Assembly (NCBI RefSeq): GCF_002835805.1
Contig: NZ_PISE01000013.1
Span: 47,946-111,945 of the forward strand
Reading direction: 5' to 3'
DNA from: Niallia nealsonii
Lineage (GTDB): Bacteria; Bacillota; Bacilli; Bacillales; Cytobacillaceae
Length of the DNA stretch: 64,000 bases
Both the position numbers and the translations under genes were made by a program. A model generated the notes under the pieces. The model was not told the DNA's origin, made no database searches, and worked only from the letters and a program-made list of their open reading frames with translations. Below, in pieces: positions 6,576-16,566 of the stretch. Within the stretch, counting starts at the first letter, position 1. Every line of letters begins with the position of its first letter.

Positions 6576-9209
6576 ATGAAAGTTTTAACTGGTTCAGAAA
6601 TTAGAAGCAAATTTTTAGAGTTTTTCCAAGAAAAAGGCCACACAGTAGAACCTAGTGCATCATTAGTTCCACATGATGATCCATCTTTATTATGGATAAA
6701 TAGTGGAGTTGCTACATTAAAAAAATATTTTGATGGAAGAGTTATTCCTGAAAATCCAAGAATTACAAATGCGCAAAAATCAATCCGCACAAATGATATT
6801 GAAAATGTAGGGAAAACAGCAAGACATCAAACTTTTTTTGAAATGCTAGGTAATTTTTCTATTGGAGATTATTTTAAAGAAAAAGCTATTGATTGGGCTT
6901 GGGAATTTCTTACAGATGAGAAGTGGATTGGCTTTGATAAAGAGAAGTTATCGGTAACGGTTCATCCAGAAGATGAAGAAGCATACCAATTCTGGAAGAA
7001 TAAAATTGGCATTCCTGAGAATCGCATTATTCGTTTAGAAGGTAATTTCTGGGACATTGGAGAAGGTCCAAGTGGTCCTAACACAGAAATTTTTTATGAC
7101 CGTGGTCCTGAATACGGAAATGATGAAAATGATCCGGAACTTTACCCAGGTGGAGAAAATGATCGTTATTTAGAAGTATGGAATCTTGTATTCTCAGAAT
7201 TTAATCATAACCCAGATGGTACATATACGCCGCTTCCTAAGAAAAACATTGATACGGGCATGGGGCTAGAGCGCATGGCATCTGTTGTGCAAAATGTACC
7301 GACAAACTTTGATACAGACCTGTTTATGCCAATTATTCGTGCAACAGAACAAATTGCCGATGTAAAATATGGGGAACAAAAACAGCTTGACGAAGCTTTT
7401 AAAGTGATTGCAGACCATATCCGTACAGTTGCTTTTGCGATTGGGGACGGGGCGCTTCCTTCAAATGAGGGCAGAGGCTATGTTATTCGCAGATTGCTTA
7501 GAAGAGCGGTTCGTTATGCGAAAAATATTAATATTAACCGTCCATTTATGTTTGAATTAGTCCCTGTTGTTGGGGAAGTAATGGTAGATTTTTATCCAGA
7601 AGTAAAAAATAAAACAGATTTTATCCAGAAAGTAATGAAAAGTGAAGAAGAACGTTTCCATGAAACACTTCATGAAGGATTAACGATTCTTGAAGCAGTT
7701 ATGAAAAAAGAGAAAGAAGGAAAAAGCACAGTCATTTCTGGTGCCGATATTTTCCGTTTATATGATACTTATGGATTCCCTGTAGAGTTAACAAGCGAAT
7801 ATGCAGAGGAACAAGGAATGGAATTAGATCTGGAAGGTTTTGAGCAGGAAATGGAAAGCCAGCGAAATCGCGCCCGCAGCGCACGTCAAGAAGTGGACAG
7901 CATGCAAGTTCAAACAGGCGTTCTTGGCGATATTACTGTAAGCAGTGAATTTGTTGGCTATGAAGCGTTAACCGTTGAATCAACGATTGTTGCGTTGCTT
8001 CAAGAGGGAGAGATAATATCTAGCGCATCAGCAGGGAAAGAAATTCAATTTATTTTGGATCAAACACCTTTTTATGCAGAAAGTGGCGGACAAATTACTG
8101 ATATCGGTACATTAAAAGCAACGGGTGTTTTAGTAAAAATAAAAGATGTCCAAAAAGCGCCGAACGGACAAAATCTTCATAGAGGAATAGTAGAAGAAGG
8201 AACTGTTTCTTTAAATGACAAAGTGACAGCGAGTGTGGATGCAAGCAATCGTTCGAAAATTATTAAAAACCATACAGCTACACACTTGCTTCATCAAGCA
8301 TTAAAGGATGTGCTTGGAACACATGTTAATCAAGCAGGTTCTTTAGTGCAAAGTGATCGTTTGCGTTTTGACTTTTCACATTTTGGACAAATTACAGCAG
8401 ATGAATTAGAAAATATCGAAAAAATCGTCAATGAAAAAATTTGGGAAAGCATAGCTGTTTCCATTGAACATAAAAATATTGATGAAGCGAAAGCAATGGG
8501 AGCCATGGCTTTATTTGGCGAAAAATACGGAAAAGTCGTTCGTGTTGTTCAAGTAGGAGATTTTAGTTTAGAATTATGTGGAGGATGCCACGTTGACAAT
8601 ACTTCTGCAATCGGACTATTTAAAATTGTTTCAGAAGCTGGAATTGGAGCAGGAACACGAAGAATTGAAGCTGTAACAGGACAAGCAGCATATCAGCAAT
8701 TAACAGATCAAATCAGCTTGTTAAAGCAAGCTTCTGCTAAACTAAAAACAAGTCCAAAAGATATTGTGGTACGAATTGACGGGTTAATGGCAGAAACGAA
8801 GCAGCTTCAAAGAGAAAATGAATCATTGGCTGCAAAAATCAGCAATATTGAAGCAGGCAATCTAGTGAATAATGTAAAAGAAATTAATGGTGTTAATGTG
8901 CTAATTGCCAATATCCAAGGTGTGGATATGAACAACTTGCGTACGATGGCCGATGATTTAAAACAAAAGATTGCTTCTGTTGTCATTGTGCTTGGAAGCG
9001 TTAATGAAGGAAAAGTAAACATCATTGCAGGGGTAACAAAAGATTTAATTGAAAAAGGATTCCATGCAGGGAAAATTATCAAAGAAGTTGCAACACGCTG
9101 CGGAGGCGGAGGCGGAGGCCGTCCAGATATGGCCCAAGCAGGAGGGAAAGATCCTTCTAAATTACAAGATGCTCTACAATTTGTAGAAGAATACGTGAAA
9201 TCCGTTTGA
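6576..9209 (+). CDS. alaS: Alanyl-tRNA synthetase
   Basis: Class II synthetase that charges tRNA-Ala, 877 residues (the usual length). ATG follows AAGGAGGTAG. The N-terminal catalytic domain carries the family start ([19 protein letters not shown]) and [19 protein letters not shown] near 304-322. The editing domain carries HTATH at about 566-570 and the paired zinc ligands C-G-G-C-H near 668-672 for hydrolysis of mischarged Ser/Gly. The C-Ala domain ends [16 protein letters not shown]. It is controlled by the T-box upstream. ireB, ruvX and yrzB follow in the order usual for Firmicutes. Confidence 0.99.
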   Translation: MKVLTGSEIRSKFLEFFQEKGHTVEPSASLVPHDDPSLLWINSGVATLKKYFDGRVIPENPRITNAQKSIRTNDIENVGKTARHQTFFEMLGNFSIGDYFKEKAIDWAWEFLTDEKWIGFDKEKLSVTVHPEDEEAYQFWKNKIGIPENRIIRLEGNFWDIGEGPSGPNTEIFYDRGPEYGNDENDPELYPGGENDRYLEVWNLVFSEFNHNPDGTYTPLPKKNIDTGMGLERMASVVQNVPTNFDTDLFMPIIRATEQIADVKYGEQKQLDEAFKVIADHIRTVAFAIGDGALPSNEGRGYVIRRLLRRAVRYAKNININRPFMFELVPVVGEVMVDFYPEVKNKTDFIQKVMKSEEERFHETLHEGLTILEAVMKKEKEGKSTVISGADIFRLYDTYGFPVELTSEYAEEQGMELDLEGFEQEMESQRNRARSARQEVDSMQVQTGVLGDITVSSEFVGYEALTVESTIVALLQEGEIISSASAGKEIQFILDQTPFYAESGGQITDIGTLKATGVLVKIKDVQKAPNGQNLHRGIVEEGTVSLNDKVTASVDASNRSKIIKNHTATHLLHQALKDVLGTHVNQAGSLVQSDRLRFDFSHFGQITADELENIEKIVNEKIWESIAVSIEHKNIDEAKAMGAMALFGEKYGKVVRVVQVGDFSLELCGGCHVDNTSAIGLFKIVSEAGIGAGTRRIEAVTGQAAYQQLTDQISLLKQASAKLKTSPKDIVVRIDGLMAETKQLQRENESLAAKISNIEAGNLVNNVKEINGVNVLIANIQGVDMNNLRTMADDLKQKIASVVIVLGSVNEGKVNIIAGVTKDLIEKGFHAGKIIKEVATRCGGGGGGRPDMAQAGGKDPSKLQDALQFVEEYVKSV

Positions 9210-9284
9210 TATTATCAGCAACTAGTGTAAAATGTAGATAACTACTAAAGCAGTCGTTTTTAATAGAAAATGAGGTGTTGTTTG

Positions 9285-9551
9285 ATGAGTTCATTCGATA
9301 AAACGATGAGATTTAACTTTCCTGAAGAACCATATGAACATGATGTGAAGGAAGTATTATATCAAGTATATGATGCACTTCAAGAAAAAGGCTATAATCC
9401 CATTAATCAAATAGTCGGTTATCTGCTTTCGGGAGATCCTGCTTATATCCCGAGGCATCTGGATGCACGTAACATCATTCGTAAATTAGAACGAGATGAA
9501 ATTATAGAAGAGCTGGTAAAATCCTATTTAAAACAGCAGCGAGAGGAATAG
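9285..9551 (+). CDS. ireB: IreB/YrzL family regulatory protein
   Basis: The start chosen is ATG 9285 ([15 protein letters not shown]), 6 bases after GAGGTG. It gives 88 residues, the normal length, although the frame extends 5 codons upstream. IreB is a small all-helical dimer that, in Enterococcus, is phosphorylated by the PASTA kinase IreK and affects cephalosporin resistance. Its threonines lie near the N-terminus, as here (DKTMRF). It sits between alaS and ruvX as in nearly all Firmicutes, ending 5 bases before ruvX starts, so the three are probably co-transcribed. Confidence 0.93.
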   Translation: MSSFDKTMRFNFPEEPYEHDVKEVLYQVYDALQEKGYNPINQIVGYLLSGDPAYIPRHLDARNIIRKLERDEIIEELVKSYLKQQREE

Positions 9552-9556
9552 TATAA

Positions 9557-9973
9557 ATGCGAACCATGGGCTTGGATGTAGGCTCAAAAACAGTAGGAGT
9601 ATCTATAAGCGATGCTTTTGGCTGGACAGCACAAGGTATAGAAACAATTAAAATTGATGAAGATAAAAAGGAATTTGGCATTAAAAGAATAGGGCTATTG
9701 ATTGTTGAACATGATGTGAGTAAAATAGTGGTTGGACTTCCTAAAAACATGAATGGCAGCATTGGCTTTCGTGGGGAAGCAAGCATGGACTATGCAAAAT
9801 TGCTTGAAGAAGAATTTGGGCTGCCAGTAATTCTGTGGGACGAACGTTTAACAACAATGGCTGCTGAAAGAATCCTTTTAGAAGCAGATGTCAGCAGGAA
9901 AAAAAGAAAAAAAGTAATAGACAAAATGGCAGCATCAATGATTCTACAAGGCTATTTAGATAGCCAGAAATAA
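9557..9973 (+). CDS. ruvX: Putative pre-16S rRNA nuclease RuvX/YqgF (YrrK)
   Basis: RNase H-fold protein of 138 residues, proposed to mature the 5' end of 16S rRNA and earlier named as a Holliday-junction resolvase homologue. It opens with [18 protein letters not shown], carrying the first catalytic Asp (D6 region). It has [13 protein letters not shown] mid-protein and the C-terminal [12 protein letters not shown] with the second acidic site. An [13 protein letters not shown] segment follows, as in YqgF. It is tightly packed in the alaS-ireB-ruvX-yrzB run. Assignment to the family is secure; the in vivo substrate is inferred from family work. Confidence 0.95.
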   Translation: MRTMGLDVGSKTVGVSISDAFGWTAQGIETIKIDEDKKEFGIKRIGLLIVEHDVSKIVVGLPKNMNGSIGFRGEASMDYAKLLEEEFGLPVILWDERLTTMAAERILLEADVSRKKRKKVIDKMAASMILQGYLDSQK

Positions 9974-9986
9974 TGAGGTGGAAAAA

Positions 9987-10277
9987 ATGGAACATGGTGA
10001 AACAAATACAATTACAGTAGTAGATGAAGAGGGCAACGAGCAGTTATGCGAGATCCTTTTTACATTTGAATCAGAAGAGTTTGGCAAGTCTTACGTTTTA
10101 TATTATCCAATTGGAGAAGATGATGACGAGGACGAAGAAATTGATATTCATGCATCTTCTTTTATTCCAAACGAAGAAACACGCGACGGAGAGTTATCTC
10201 CAATTGAAACAGAAGAAGAATGGGATCTAGTAGAAGAAATGCTGAATACTTTCCTTTCCAATCAAGAAGAAGAATAA
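9987..10277 (+). CDS. yrzB: YrzB, DUF1292 acidic protein
   Basis: The start chosen is ATG 9987 after GAGGTGG; the GTG nine bases upstream lies inside the ribosome site. The 96-residue protein is strongly acidic. It carries the DUF1292 core ([20 protein letters not shown] then [19 protein letters not shown]) and an [14 protein letters not shown] ending. Function unknown. It closes the alaS gene run and is followed by a strong terminator. Synteny with B. subtilis yrzB is exact. Confidence 0.93.
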   Translation: MEHGETNTITVVDEEGNEQLCEILFTFESEEFGKSYVLYYPIGEDDDEDEEIDIHASSFIPNEETRDGELSPIETEEEWDLVEEMLNTFLSNQEEE

Positions 10278-10281
10278 AAAT

Positions 10282-10316
10282 AAAAAGCGGCCAATTTAAA
10301 TTGGCTGCTTTTTATT
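10282..10316 (+). terminator. Terminator of the alaS-yrzB run
   Basis: AAAAAGCGGCCAATT and AATTGGCTGCTTTTT pair around a TAA loop, with further T's after. A mobile repeat starts immediately downstream. Confidence 0.88.
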
Positions 10317-10318
10317 TT

Positions 10319-10503
10319 GGCTATTCTCGTATAGATTGTTGCTTTTAAAATCTGTAGTCTGCATACACCTTGCTTTTTGCTAAGCGAGAGTTGAGCCTCT
10401 TGTCTGTCTCGCTTTTCAAAGCAGGAGTCTAACGTATATGTCGGCTGCTAAACATTTCTTTCCTATTTTCTTTTTCTAAAACAAAAAGCTTTGAGAAAAT
10501 AGC
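10319..10503. repeat. MITE-like interspersed repeat, copy A
   Basis: About 185 bases, no ORF. The left end GGCTATTCTCGTATAGATTG and the right end (GAGAAAATAGC) are inverted relatives of each other. The core holds CAGGAGTCT, shared with the copies at 23741, 46612 and 50413. It is the most diverged member together with copy D. Confidence 0.6.
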
Positions 10504-10683
10504 ATTTATTTTAGGAAATATATCCTAAAGGTTGAGTGTTTTGATATAGGGAAGATGGAACATATCCTCTTGCATATTCGGCCTTTCGCCAAAACTTGCG
10601 ACTTTTAAGGTCATAATATAGTATAATGAGTCGAGATATGAGATTTTTTGGGCAGACATGCTCTACATCTAGGAGGGAAATAT

Positions 10684-11832
10684 GTGTCTTTAGATAAAGA
10701 GGGGAATAATGGAACAAAAAATAAAAAAGAGCTTTTTTTAGAAAATTTAGCAGACAGACAAAATGAAGCGAAAGTTGTAAGAAGAGTTGTACTTGTGGCT
10801 GCAGCGGCATTAGTGCTGATTATTGGTATTGCATCATTAAGCATCTTCTTATATATTAATTCTGCACTAAAGCCAGTTGAGCCAAATAGCAAAAAAGAAA
10901 TCGTTGTAGATATTCCAATCGGTTCAAGTGTATCTTCTATTTCACAAACATTAGAAGATAAAGGAATGATAAAAAATGCTCGTGTGTTTAAATATTATGT
11001 GAAATTTAAAAATGAGTCGGATTTTATGGCAGGAGAATACCATATGAATCCTTCTATGACCTTTACGCAGATTATTGATAGTTTAAAAACGGGGAAAATC
11101 ATGCAAAAGCCTGTTTTTTCCATCACTATCCCGGAAGGAAAACAATTGGATGAAATAGCAGCTGCGATTGCCAAAAAAACGAATCAAAAAGAATCGGATA
11201 TTATTAAACAATTGAATAATGAGACATTCATTCAATCAATGATGAATAAATATCCAGATTTATTAACAACAGAAATAATGGCAAAGGATGTAAAGCATCC
11301 GTTAGAAGGATATCTTTTCCCAGCTACCTATTCTTTTTATAAAAAAAATCCATCGCTTGAGGAGATTGTTTCCGTCATGCTGGATAAAACCGTAAATGTT
11401 GTTCAGGAATATGAAGTGGAAATAGCAGATCAAGAATTATCAGTTCATCAATTTTTGACGATGTCCTCTTTAATTGAAAAAGAAGCAACGAAAAAAGCAG
11501 ACCGCAATAAAATTGCGAGTGTGTTTTATAATCGGATAAAAGAAAAAATGCCGTTGCAGACAGACCCGACTGTTTTATATGCACAAGGCAAGCATAAAGC
11601 AAAAGTAACATATAAAGATTTGGAAGTAGATTCTCCGTATAATACTTATCAAAATAAAGGTCTTCCTCCTGGGCCAATCGCAAATGCAGGTGTGATGTCT
11701 ATGGAAGCAGCTTTGCATCCTGAAAAAACGGATTATCTATACTTCTTGGCATCAAAAGATGGAAAAGTTTATTTTTCTACAACATTGGAAGAACATAATA
11801 AATTGAAGGCAAAATATATTTCCAATAATTGA
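10684..11832 (+). CDS. mltG: Endolytic peptidoglycan transglycosylase MltG
   Basis: Membrane-bound lytic transglycosylase that cuts nascent glycan strands and so sets their length. The start chosen is GTG 10684 (MSLDKEGNNG), 6 bases after AGGAGGG; the TTG 36 bases upstream has no ribosome site. This gives 382 residues. A cytoplasmic basic stretch is followed by a membrane helix (about residues 34-58, VVLVAAAALVLIIGIASLSI), then the LysM-like part and the YceG catalytic domain. The catalytic Glu lies in the TMSSLIEKEA segment and the family motif is YNTYQNKGLPPGPIANAG. It is monocistronic, with a terminator after it. Confidence 0.96.
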   Translation: MSLDKEGNNGTKNKKELFLENLADRQNEAKVVRRVVLVAAAALVLIIGIASLSIFLYINSALKPVEPNSKKEIVVDIPIGSSVSSISQTLEDKGMIKNARVFKYYVKFKNESDFMAGEYHMNPSMTFTQIIDSLKTGKIMQKPVFSITIPEGKQLDEIAAAIAKKTNQKESDIIKQLNNETFIQSMMNKYPDLLTTEIMAKDVKHPLEGYLFPATYSFYKKNPSLEEIVSVMLDKTVNVVQEYEVEIADQELSVHQFLTMSSLIEKEATKKADRNKIASVFYNRIKEKMPLQTDPTVLYAQGKHKAKVTYKDLEVDSPYNTYQNKGLPPGPIANAGVMSMEAALHPEKTDYLYFLASKDGKVYFSTTLEEHNKLKAKYISNN

Positions 11833-11846
11833 TTTGTTGAATAATG

Positions 11847-11885
11847 AAAAGGGGAAGCAGATTAATTAGCTTTCCCTTTTATTTT
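11847..11885 (+). terminator. Terminator of mltG
   Basis: AAAAGGGGAAGC pairs with GCTTTCCCTTTT (12 pairs with one G-U), followed by ATTTTAT. Confidence 0.82.
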
Positions 11886-12111
11886 ATGTTAAAATAGTAC
11901 AAGTGTTTTTAGATATTTTATTATTTTTATGAAATAATTTTTTTCTATTTATTATATTGTATGGGGAAGTATTGAAGGTTGGGTTCTTATAAAAAGAAGC
12001 TAACTATTTTCAGGTAGAGATTTTTTTAAGGATAAGGCTTTGTTAGCATATGAGGATATGAGAGCCAAGTAACAGGGCCTATTTAGAAGAGAGAACAATG
12101 AGGTGGAAGAA

Positions 12112-12753
12112 ATGCAAGAAGATAAAATAACGGCATATATTGAGGCTTTGGTTCCGCAAAGAACAAAAGAGATAGAGGAAATTGAAAACTATGCCCATGA
12201 TAATGATGTGCCGATTATGGAGCTTGTTGGTATAGAATCTTTGCTGCAGCTCTTACGCATTCACAAGCCGAAAACAATTCTCGAAATAGGAACAGCGATT
12301 GGCTATTCAGCTATAAGAATGGCAGATGCTTTGCCAAATACTACAATAGTAACGGTTGAAAGAGATGAACAGCGTTATAAAATTGCCGAACAAAATGTGG
12401 CTAAGTTAAATAAACAAAAGCAAATTAAACTCATTTATGGGGATGCTTTTGAAGTGGAAAATTTAGTGGAGCAATACGGTCCATATGATGTATTATTTAT
12501 TGATGCAGCCAAAAGTCAATACCGCAAATTTTTTGATATATATACAAAACAGCTTTCAGATGAAGGCATTATTTTCACCGATAATGTATTGTTTCACGGT
12601 TTAGTAGCCCAAAGCAATATTGAAAGCAGAAATGTTAGAGCATTAGTGCGGAAAATTAACAATTATAACGAGTGGCTAATGAGTCATCCAGAGTATGAAA
12701 CAGTCATTTTACCTGTTGGAGATGGAATAGCCATTAGCAAAAAGAGGAGATAA
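12112..12753 (+). CDS. trmR: tRNA 5-hydroxyuridine methyltransferase TrmR (YrrM)
   Basis: Class I SAM-dependent O-methyltransferase of the caffeoyl-CoA-like family, 213 residues. In B. subtilis, YrrM/TrmR methylates 5-hydroxyuridine at wobble position 34 of tRNA to give 5-methoxyuridine. The start chosen is ATG 12112 after GAGGTGG; the GTG before it is part of that site. Motif I is TILEIGTAIGYSAIRMA (about residues 58-74), and the metal/substrate Asp lies in VLFIDAAKSQYRKFFD (about 127-142) with ITDN-like FTDNVLFHG after. It overlaps the next gene at TAATG. Its neighbours trhP1 and trhP2 make the hydroxyuridine substrate, which supports the role. Confidence 0.93.
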   Translation: MQEDKITAYIEALVPQRTKEIEEIENYAHDNDVPIMELVGIESLLQLLRIHKPKTILEIGTAIGYSAIRMADALPNTTIVTVERDEQRYKIAEQNVAKLNKQKQIKLIYGDAFEVENLVEQYGPYDVLFIDAAKSQYRKFFDIYTKQLSDEGIIFTDNVLFHGLVAQSNIESRNVRALVRKINNYNEWLMSHPEYETVILPVGDGIAISKKRR

Positions 12754-12755
12754 TG

Positions 12756-13685
12756 ATGAAGAAACCTGAACTATTAGTTACACCAAATCATGTTGATGAT
12801 ATACTGCCCCTTATAAAAAGTGGTGCAGATGCATTTGTAATAGGAGAGCAGAAGTTTGGACTTCGTTTAGCGGGTGAATTCAATCGTGAGGATGTAAAAA
12901 AGGCGATTGAATTAGCACATGCAAATGATAAAAAAGTGTATGTAGCAGTAAATGCTATTTTTCATAATGATAAAATGGATGATCTTTATGCTTATCTCCC
13001 ATTTTTAAAGGAAGCAGGAGCAGATGCTGTTATTTATGGTGATCCTGCTGTTTTAATGGTTGCTCGTGAAGCTGCTCCAGAATTAAAGCTTCATTGGAGC
13101 ACAGAAACTACTGGAACCAATTGGTATACATGCAATTATTGGGGCAAAAAAGGTGCAAAAAGGGCGGTCTTAGCAAGAGAGCTCAGCATGGACAGCATTA
13201 TTGAAATAAAAGAACATGCTGAAGTAGAAATTGAGATTCAAGTACATGGAATGACGACAATGTTTCAGTCAAAACGCTCTCTTTTGAAACATTATTTTCA
13301 ATATCAAGGAAAAGAGCAAGAAATGGATGAACAAAGAACGGAAAAAGATTTATTTTTACATGATAAAGAAAGAGAAAATAAATATCCAATCTTTGAAGAT
13401 GAAAATGGCACTCATATTATGAGTCCTAATGATATTTGCATTGTAGATGAAATGCAAGATTTAATCGAGGCAGGCATTGATTCCTTTAAAATTGATGGGT
13501 TATTAAAAGACTCTTCTTATATCGAAAAAGTAACAAGCATTTACCGAAAAGCTATTGATATGTGTGTAGATGATCCAGATCAGTATGAGGAAGAAAAAGA
13601 TTCTTTCCTTGCAGAAATCGAAAAAATTCAGCCAGTAAATAGACCACTTGATACAGGATTTTTCTTTAAGGAAACTGTTTATTAA
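12756..13685 (+). CDS. trhP1: Peptidase U32 family protein TrhP1 (YrrN)
   Basis: 309 residues from the second of two adjacent ATGs, the one better spaced from GAGGAG. In B. subtilis YrrN and YrrO together are needed to form 5-hydroxyuridine-34 in tRNA, with prephenate as a likely oxygen/cofactor source in the E. coli homologue. The U32 barrel is clear (KPELLVTPNHVDDILPLIKS, GADAFVIGEQKFGLRLAGEF, HWSTETTGTNWYTCNYWGKK). The usual cysteine cluster after the VHG motif is replaced by MTTMFQSKRSLLKHYF, so this subunit should lack the [4Fe-4S] site that its partner keeps. A TAATG overlap with trmR indicates translational coupling. Confidence 0.93.
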   Translation: MKKPELLVTPNHVDDILPLIKSGADAFVIGEQKFGLRLAGEFNREDVKKAIELAHANDKKVYVAVNAIFHNDKMDDLYAYLPFLKEAGADAVIYGDPAVLMVAREAAPELKLHWSTETTGTNWYTCNYWGKKGAKRAVLARELSMDSIIEIKEHAEVEIEIQVHGMTTMFQSKRSLLKHYFQYQGKEQEMDEQRTEKDLFLHDKERENKYPIFEDENGTHIMSPNDICIVDEMQDLIEAGIDSFKIDGLLKDSSYIEKVTSIYRKAIDMCVDDPDQYEEEKDSFLAEIEKIQPVNRPLDTGFFFKETVY

Positions 13686-13709
13686 GAAGGGAAAAGGAGG
13701 AAAGAGCAT

Positions 13710-14978
13710 ATGACAATCGTTAAAAATCCAATATCTGAAATAAGAGATGGAAAAAGAGTGATCGTTAAAAAGCCAGAATTATTGGCTCCCGCAGGAAACT
13801 TAGAAAAGTTAAAGATTGCTGTTGCTTATGGGGCAGATGCAGTATTTATTGGCGGCCAGGAATATGGACTACGTTCCAATGCAGGTAATTTCACTTTTGC
13901 TGAAATGAAAGAAGGAGTGGAATTCGCTAAAGAATATAATGCAAAAGTGTATGTAACAACAAATATTTTTGCACATAATGAGAATATTGATGGATTAGAA
14001 GATTATTTAGCAGGATTACAAGATGCTGGGGTACATGGAATTATCGTTGCCGATCCATTAATTATTGAAACATGCCGCAGGGTAGCTCCAGAAGTTGAAG
14101 TGCATTTAAGTACACAACAATCACTTTCTAACTGGAAAGCTGTGCAATATTGGAAAGAAGAAGGATTAGAGCGTGTCGTTTTAGCACGGGAAACAAGTGC
14201 TGAAGAAATTATCGAAATGAAAGAAAAAGTCGATATTGAGATTGAGACATTTATCCATGGTGCAATGTGTATTGCATACTCTGGAAGATGTACATTGAGC
14301 AACCACATGACTGCACGTGATTCAAACAGGGGCGGATGCTGCCAAAGCTGCCGCTGGGATTATGATTTATATAAATTAGAGGATAATAAAGAAAATCCTT
14401 TATTTGCAAATGAAGATTCTCCATTTGCAATGAGTCCAAAGGATTTAAAATTAATTGAATCCATTCCTGGCATGATTGAAATCGGCATTGATAGTTTAAA
14501 AATCGAAGGAAGAATGAAATCTATCCATTATATTGCTACAGTAGTAAGTGTATATCGCAAAGTTATTGATGCCTATTGTGCTGATCCAGATAATTTTGTT
14601 ATTAATGAAGAATGGTTAAAAGAACTGGATAAATGTGCAAATCGGGAGACAGCTCCTGCCTTTTTTGAAGGACAACCAGGATATGAAGAGCAAATGTTTG
14701 GCAATCATAGCAAAAAGACAACTTTTGATTTTGCTGGATTAGTGCTTGATTATGATGCAGAAACACAAATTGTAACATTGCAGCAACGCAATCATTTTAA
14801 AACAGGACAAGAATTAGAGTTTTTTGGTCCGGAAATCAATAATTTTACAATGGTTGTAGATACAATTTGGGATGAAAATGGAGAAGTTTTGGATGCGGCA
14901 AGACATCCGATGCAAATCGTAAAATTTAAAGTAGACCATCCTGTGTTTCCTAATAACATGATGCGAAAGGAGCTCTAA
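13710..14978 (+). CDS. trhP2: Peptidase U32 family tRNA hydroxylation protein TrhP2 (YrrO)
   Basis: 422 residues, the same length as B. subtilis YrrO. ATG lies 9 bases after AAAGGAGGAAAG. U32 signature regions are [37 protein letters not shown] and [17 protein letters not shown]. The cysteine cluster is intact: [14 protein letters not shown], then GGCCQSCRW, consistent with a [4Fe-4S] cluster. [22 protein letters not shown] is the family hallmark. A C-terminal beta-barrel of about 85 residues follows. It acts with TrhP1 upstream to hydroxylate tRNA U34, after which TrmR methylates it. udk starts 4 bases downstream. Confidence 0.94.
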   Translation: MTIVKNPISEIRDGKRVIVKKPELLAPAGNLEKLKIAVAYGADAVFIGGQEYGLRSNAGNFTFAEMKEGVEFAKEYNAKVYVTTNIFAHNENIDGLEDYLAGLQDAGVHGIIVADPLIIETCRRVAPEVEVHLSTQQSLSNWKAVQYWKEEGLERVVLARETSAEEIIEMKEKVDIEIETFIHGAMCIAYSGRCTLSNHMTARDSNRGGCCQSCRWDYDLYKLEDNKENPLFANEDSPFAMSPKDLKLIESIPGMIEIGIDSLKIEGRMKSIHYIATVVSVYRKVIDAYCADPDNFVINEEWLKELDKCANRETAPAFFEGQPGYEEQMFGNHSKKTTFDFAGLVLDYDAETQIVTLQQRNHFKTGQELEFFGPEINNFTMVVDTIWDENGEVLDAARHPMQIVKFKVDHPVFPNNMMRKEL

Positions 14979-14982
14979 TTGC

Positions 14983-15618
14983 ATGCAACGTAAACCAGTT
15001 GTAATTGGGGTCGCCGGCGGATCTGGTTCAGGGAAAACGAGCGTCTCTAAAGCAGTTTTTGAAAGCTTTAATGATCATTCTATTTTAATGATTGAACAAG
15101 ACTTTTATTATAAAGATCAAACAAATTTGCCTTTTGAAGAAAGGTTGAAAACAAATTATGATCACCCACTGGCATTTGACACAGAGCTGTTGATCGATCA
15201 TATTGAGAAGTTGCTTCGTTATGAAACAATAGAAAAGCCTGTATATGACTATAATATTCATACGAGATCGAAAGAGACGATCACTGTAGAGCCAAAAGAT
15301 GTTATCATTATTGAGGGAATTTTGATTTTAGAGGATGAGAGACTTCGTGATCTGATGGATATTAAATTGTTTGTCGATACAGATGCTGATCTAAGGATTA
15401 TTAGAAGATTAAAAAGAGACATTCAGGATCGTGGACGGACAATGGATTCTGTTATTGATCAATATGTTAATGTTGTTCGGCCAATGCATAATCAATTTAT
15501 CGAGCCAACTAAAAGATATGCAGATATCATTATTCCAGAAGGTGGACAAAATCATGTTGCCATTGATTTAATGGTAACCAAAATACAAACAATCCTTGAA
15601 CAAAAGTCACTTTTATGA
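14983..15618 (+). CDS. udk: Uridine kinase
   Basis: Phosphorylates uridine and cytidine to UMP/CMP in pyrimidine salvage. 211 residues, usual length. P-loop GGSGSGKTS at residues 12-20. [20 protein letters not shown] and NYDHPLAFD are nucleoside-binding segments, [12 protein letters not shown] is the second core strand and [13 protein letters not shown] the lid. It starts 4 bases after trhP2 with AAGGAGC upstream, so it is co-transcribed with the tRNA modification genes, as in B. subtilis. Confidence 0.97.
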   Translation: MQRKPVVIGVAGGSGSGKTSVSKAVFESFNDHSILMIEQDFYYKDQTNLPFEERLKTNYDHPLAFDTELLIDHIEKLLRYETIEKPVYDYNIHTRSKETITVEPKDVIIIEGILILEDERLRDLMDIKLFVDTDADLRIIRRLKRDIQDRGRTMDSVIDQYVNVVRPMHNQFIEPTKRYADIIIPEGGQNHVAIDLMVTKIQTILEQKSLL

Positions 15619-16032
15619 AACAATAGCAGATAATAACCAGGCTTTCTGTTAAATTACTTTGATGATTTTGGTTCATGAACCTCGTTAGCACTTATAAACG
15701 TTAAAAGGCCATGAGAAACATTTGTTATTTATGAATGAATCAAAAATTTTTTATCAATAGTCATTAGCGTAGCCAATAGATAAAATAATTTTTCATTTTT
15801 TAGGTTTATAAGGAATTTTCGTATAAATGATTCTATTCTTGGCAAGTTATGTATATCATTACTATTACAAAATGAAAAAAGGGCTTTCTTTTTTCCGTAA
15901 TACGTATTAAACTCTTCCTATTAGAATAAGTACGCGCGTCTTATCGGACGCGCTAAATTTCTTATACATAAAAAAACAACTATTCCTAAACAAAATGATT
16001 GTTATGGAAACTAGAAGGAGTGGAAGAACACA
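15619..16032. other. udk-greA spacer with two hairpins
   Basis: No ORF. GAAAAAAG (15874-15881) pairs with CTTTTTTC (15888-15895). GCGCGTC (15934-15940) pairs with GACGCGC (15947-15953), a GC-rich stem that stands out in this AT-rich spacer. The second lacks a T-run. One or both may end the trmR-udk transcript. A perfect 10-base palindrome AATACGTATT lies at 15899-15908. Confidence 0.5.
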
Positions 16033-16503
16033 ATGGAAAAAGTATTTCCGATGACATTGGCTGGTAAAGAAAAATTAGAACAAGAGTTAGAACAATTAAA
16101 AACGGTAAAAAGAAAAGAAGTAGTAGAACGCATTAAAATTGCAAGAAGCTTTGGAGATTTATCAGAGAACTCTGAATACGATTCGGCGAAAGAAGAGCAA
16201 GCATTTGTGGAAGGCCGTATTACAACAATTGAAAATATGATTCGTAATGCAAAAATTATTTCAGAAGCTGAATTAGATCGAGATAAAGTATCATTAGGCA
16301 GCTCTGTTACATTTATTGAACTTCCTGATGGAGATGAAGAAACATATACTATTGTCGGTAGCGCAGAAGCAGATCCATTTGAAGGGAAAATTTCTAATGA
16401 TTCTCCAATTGCTAAAAGTCTTATTGGCAAAAAAGTTGGCGATAAAGTAGTTGTACAAACTCCTGGCGGAGAAATGAATGTACAAATTGTAACTATTAAA
16501 TAA
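16033..16503 (+). CDS. greA: Transcript cleavage factor GreA
   Basis: Rescues backtracked RNA polymerase by stimulating its RNA cleavage activity. 156 residues. The N-terminal antiparallel coiled coil (about 1-75) carries the tip signature [20 protein letters not shown] with the acidic residues that enter the polymerase secondary channel. The C-terminal FKBP-like domain ends [22 protein letters not shown] follows AGAAGGAGTGG. A strong terminator follows, whose 3' arm also holds the ribosome site of pbpI. Confidence 0.98.
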   Translation: MEKVFPMTLAGKEKLEQELEQLKTVKRKEVVERIKIARSFGDLSENSEYDSAKEEQAFVEGRITTIENMIRNAKIISEAELDRDKVSLGSSVTFIELPDGDEETYTIVGSAEADPFEGKISNDSPIAKSLIGKKVGDKVVVQTPGGEMNVQIVTIK

Positions 16504-16532
16504 AAGCTTTAAAATATAGTTTGAAATAAAAG

Positions 16533-16566
16533 CACCTCGTCAAGACTTTTGATGAGGTGTTTTTTT
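16533..16566 (+). terminator. greA terminator that contains the pbpI ribosome site
   Basis: CACCTCGTCAA and TTGATGAGGTG form an 11-pair stem (one G-T) with a 5-base loop, followed by seven T. The 3' arm GAGGTG (16554-16559) is also the only Shine-Dalgarno site for pbpI, and the T-run is the 7-base spacer to its ATG. Confidence 0.9.

Noticed and set aside
10596..10627. TTGCGA...TATAAT as the mltG promoter
   Set aside because: The spacing is 20 bases, too long for a confident sigma-A call, although TATAAT at 10622 may be a real -10.
16011..16430. 139-codon minus-strand ORF opposite greA
   Set aside because: Antisense to GreA, low-complexity Ser-rich translation, no ribosome site.
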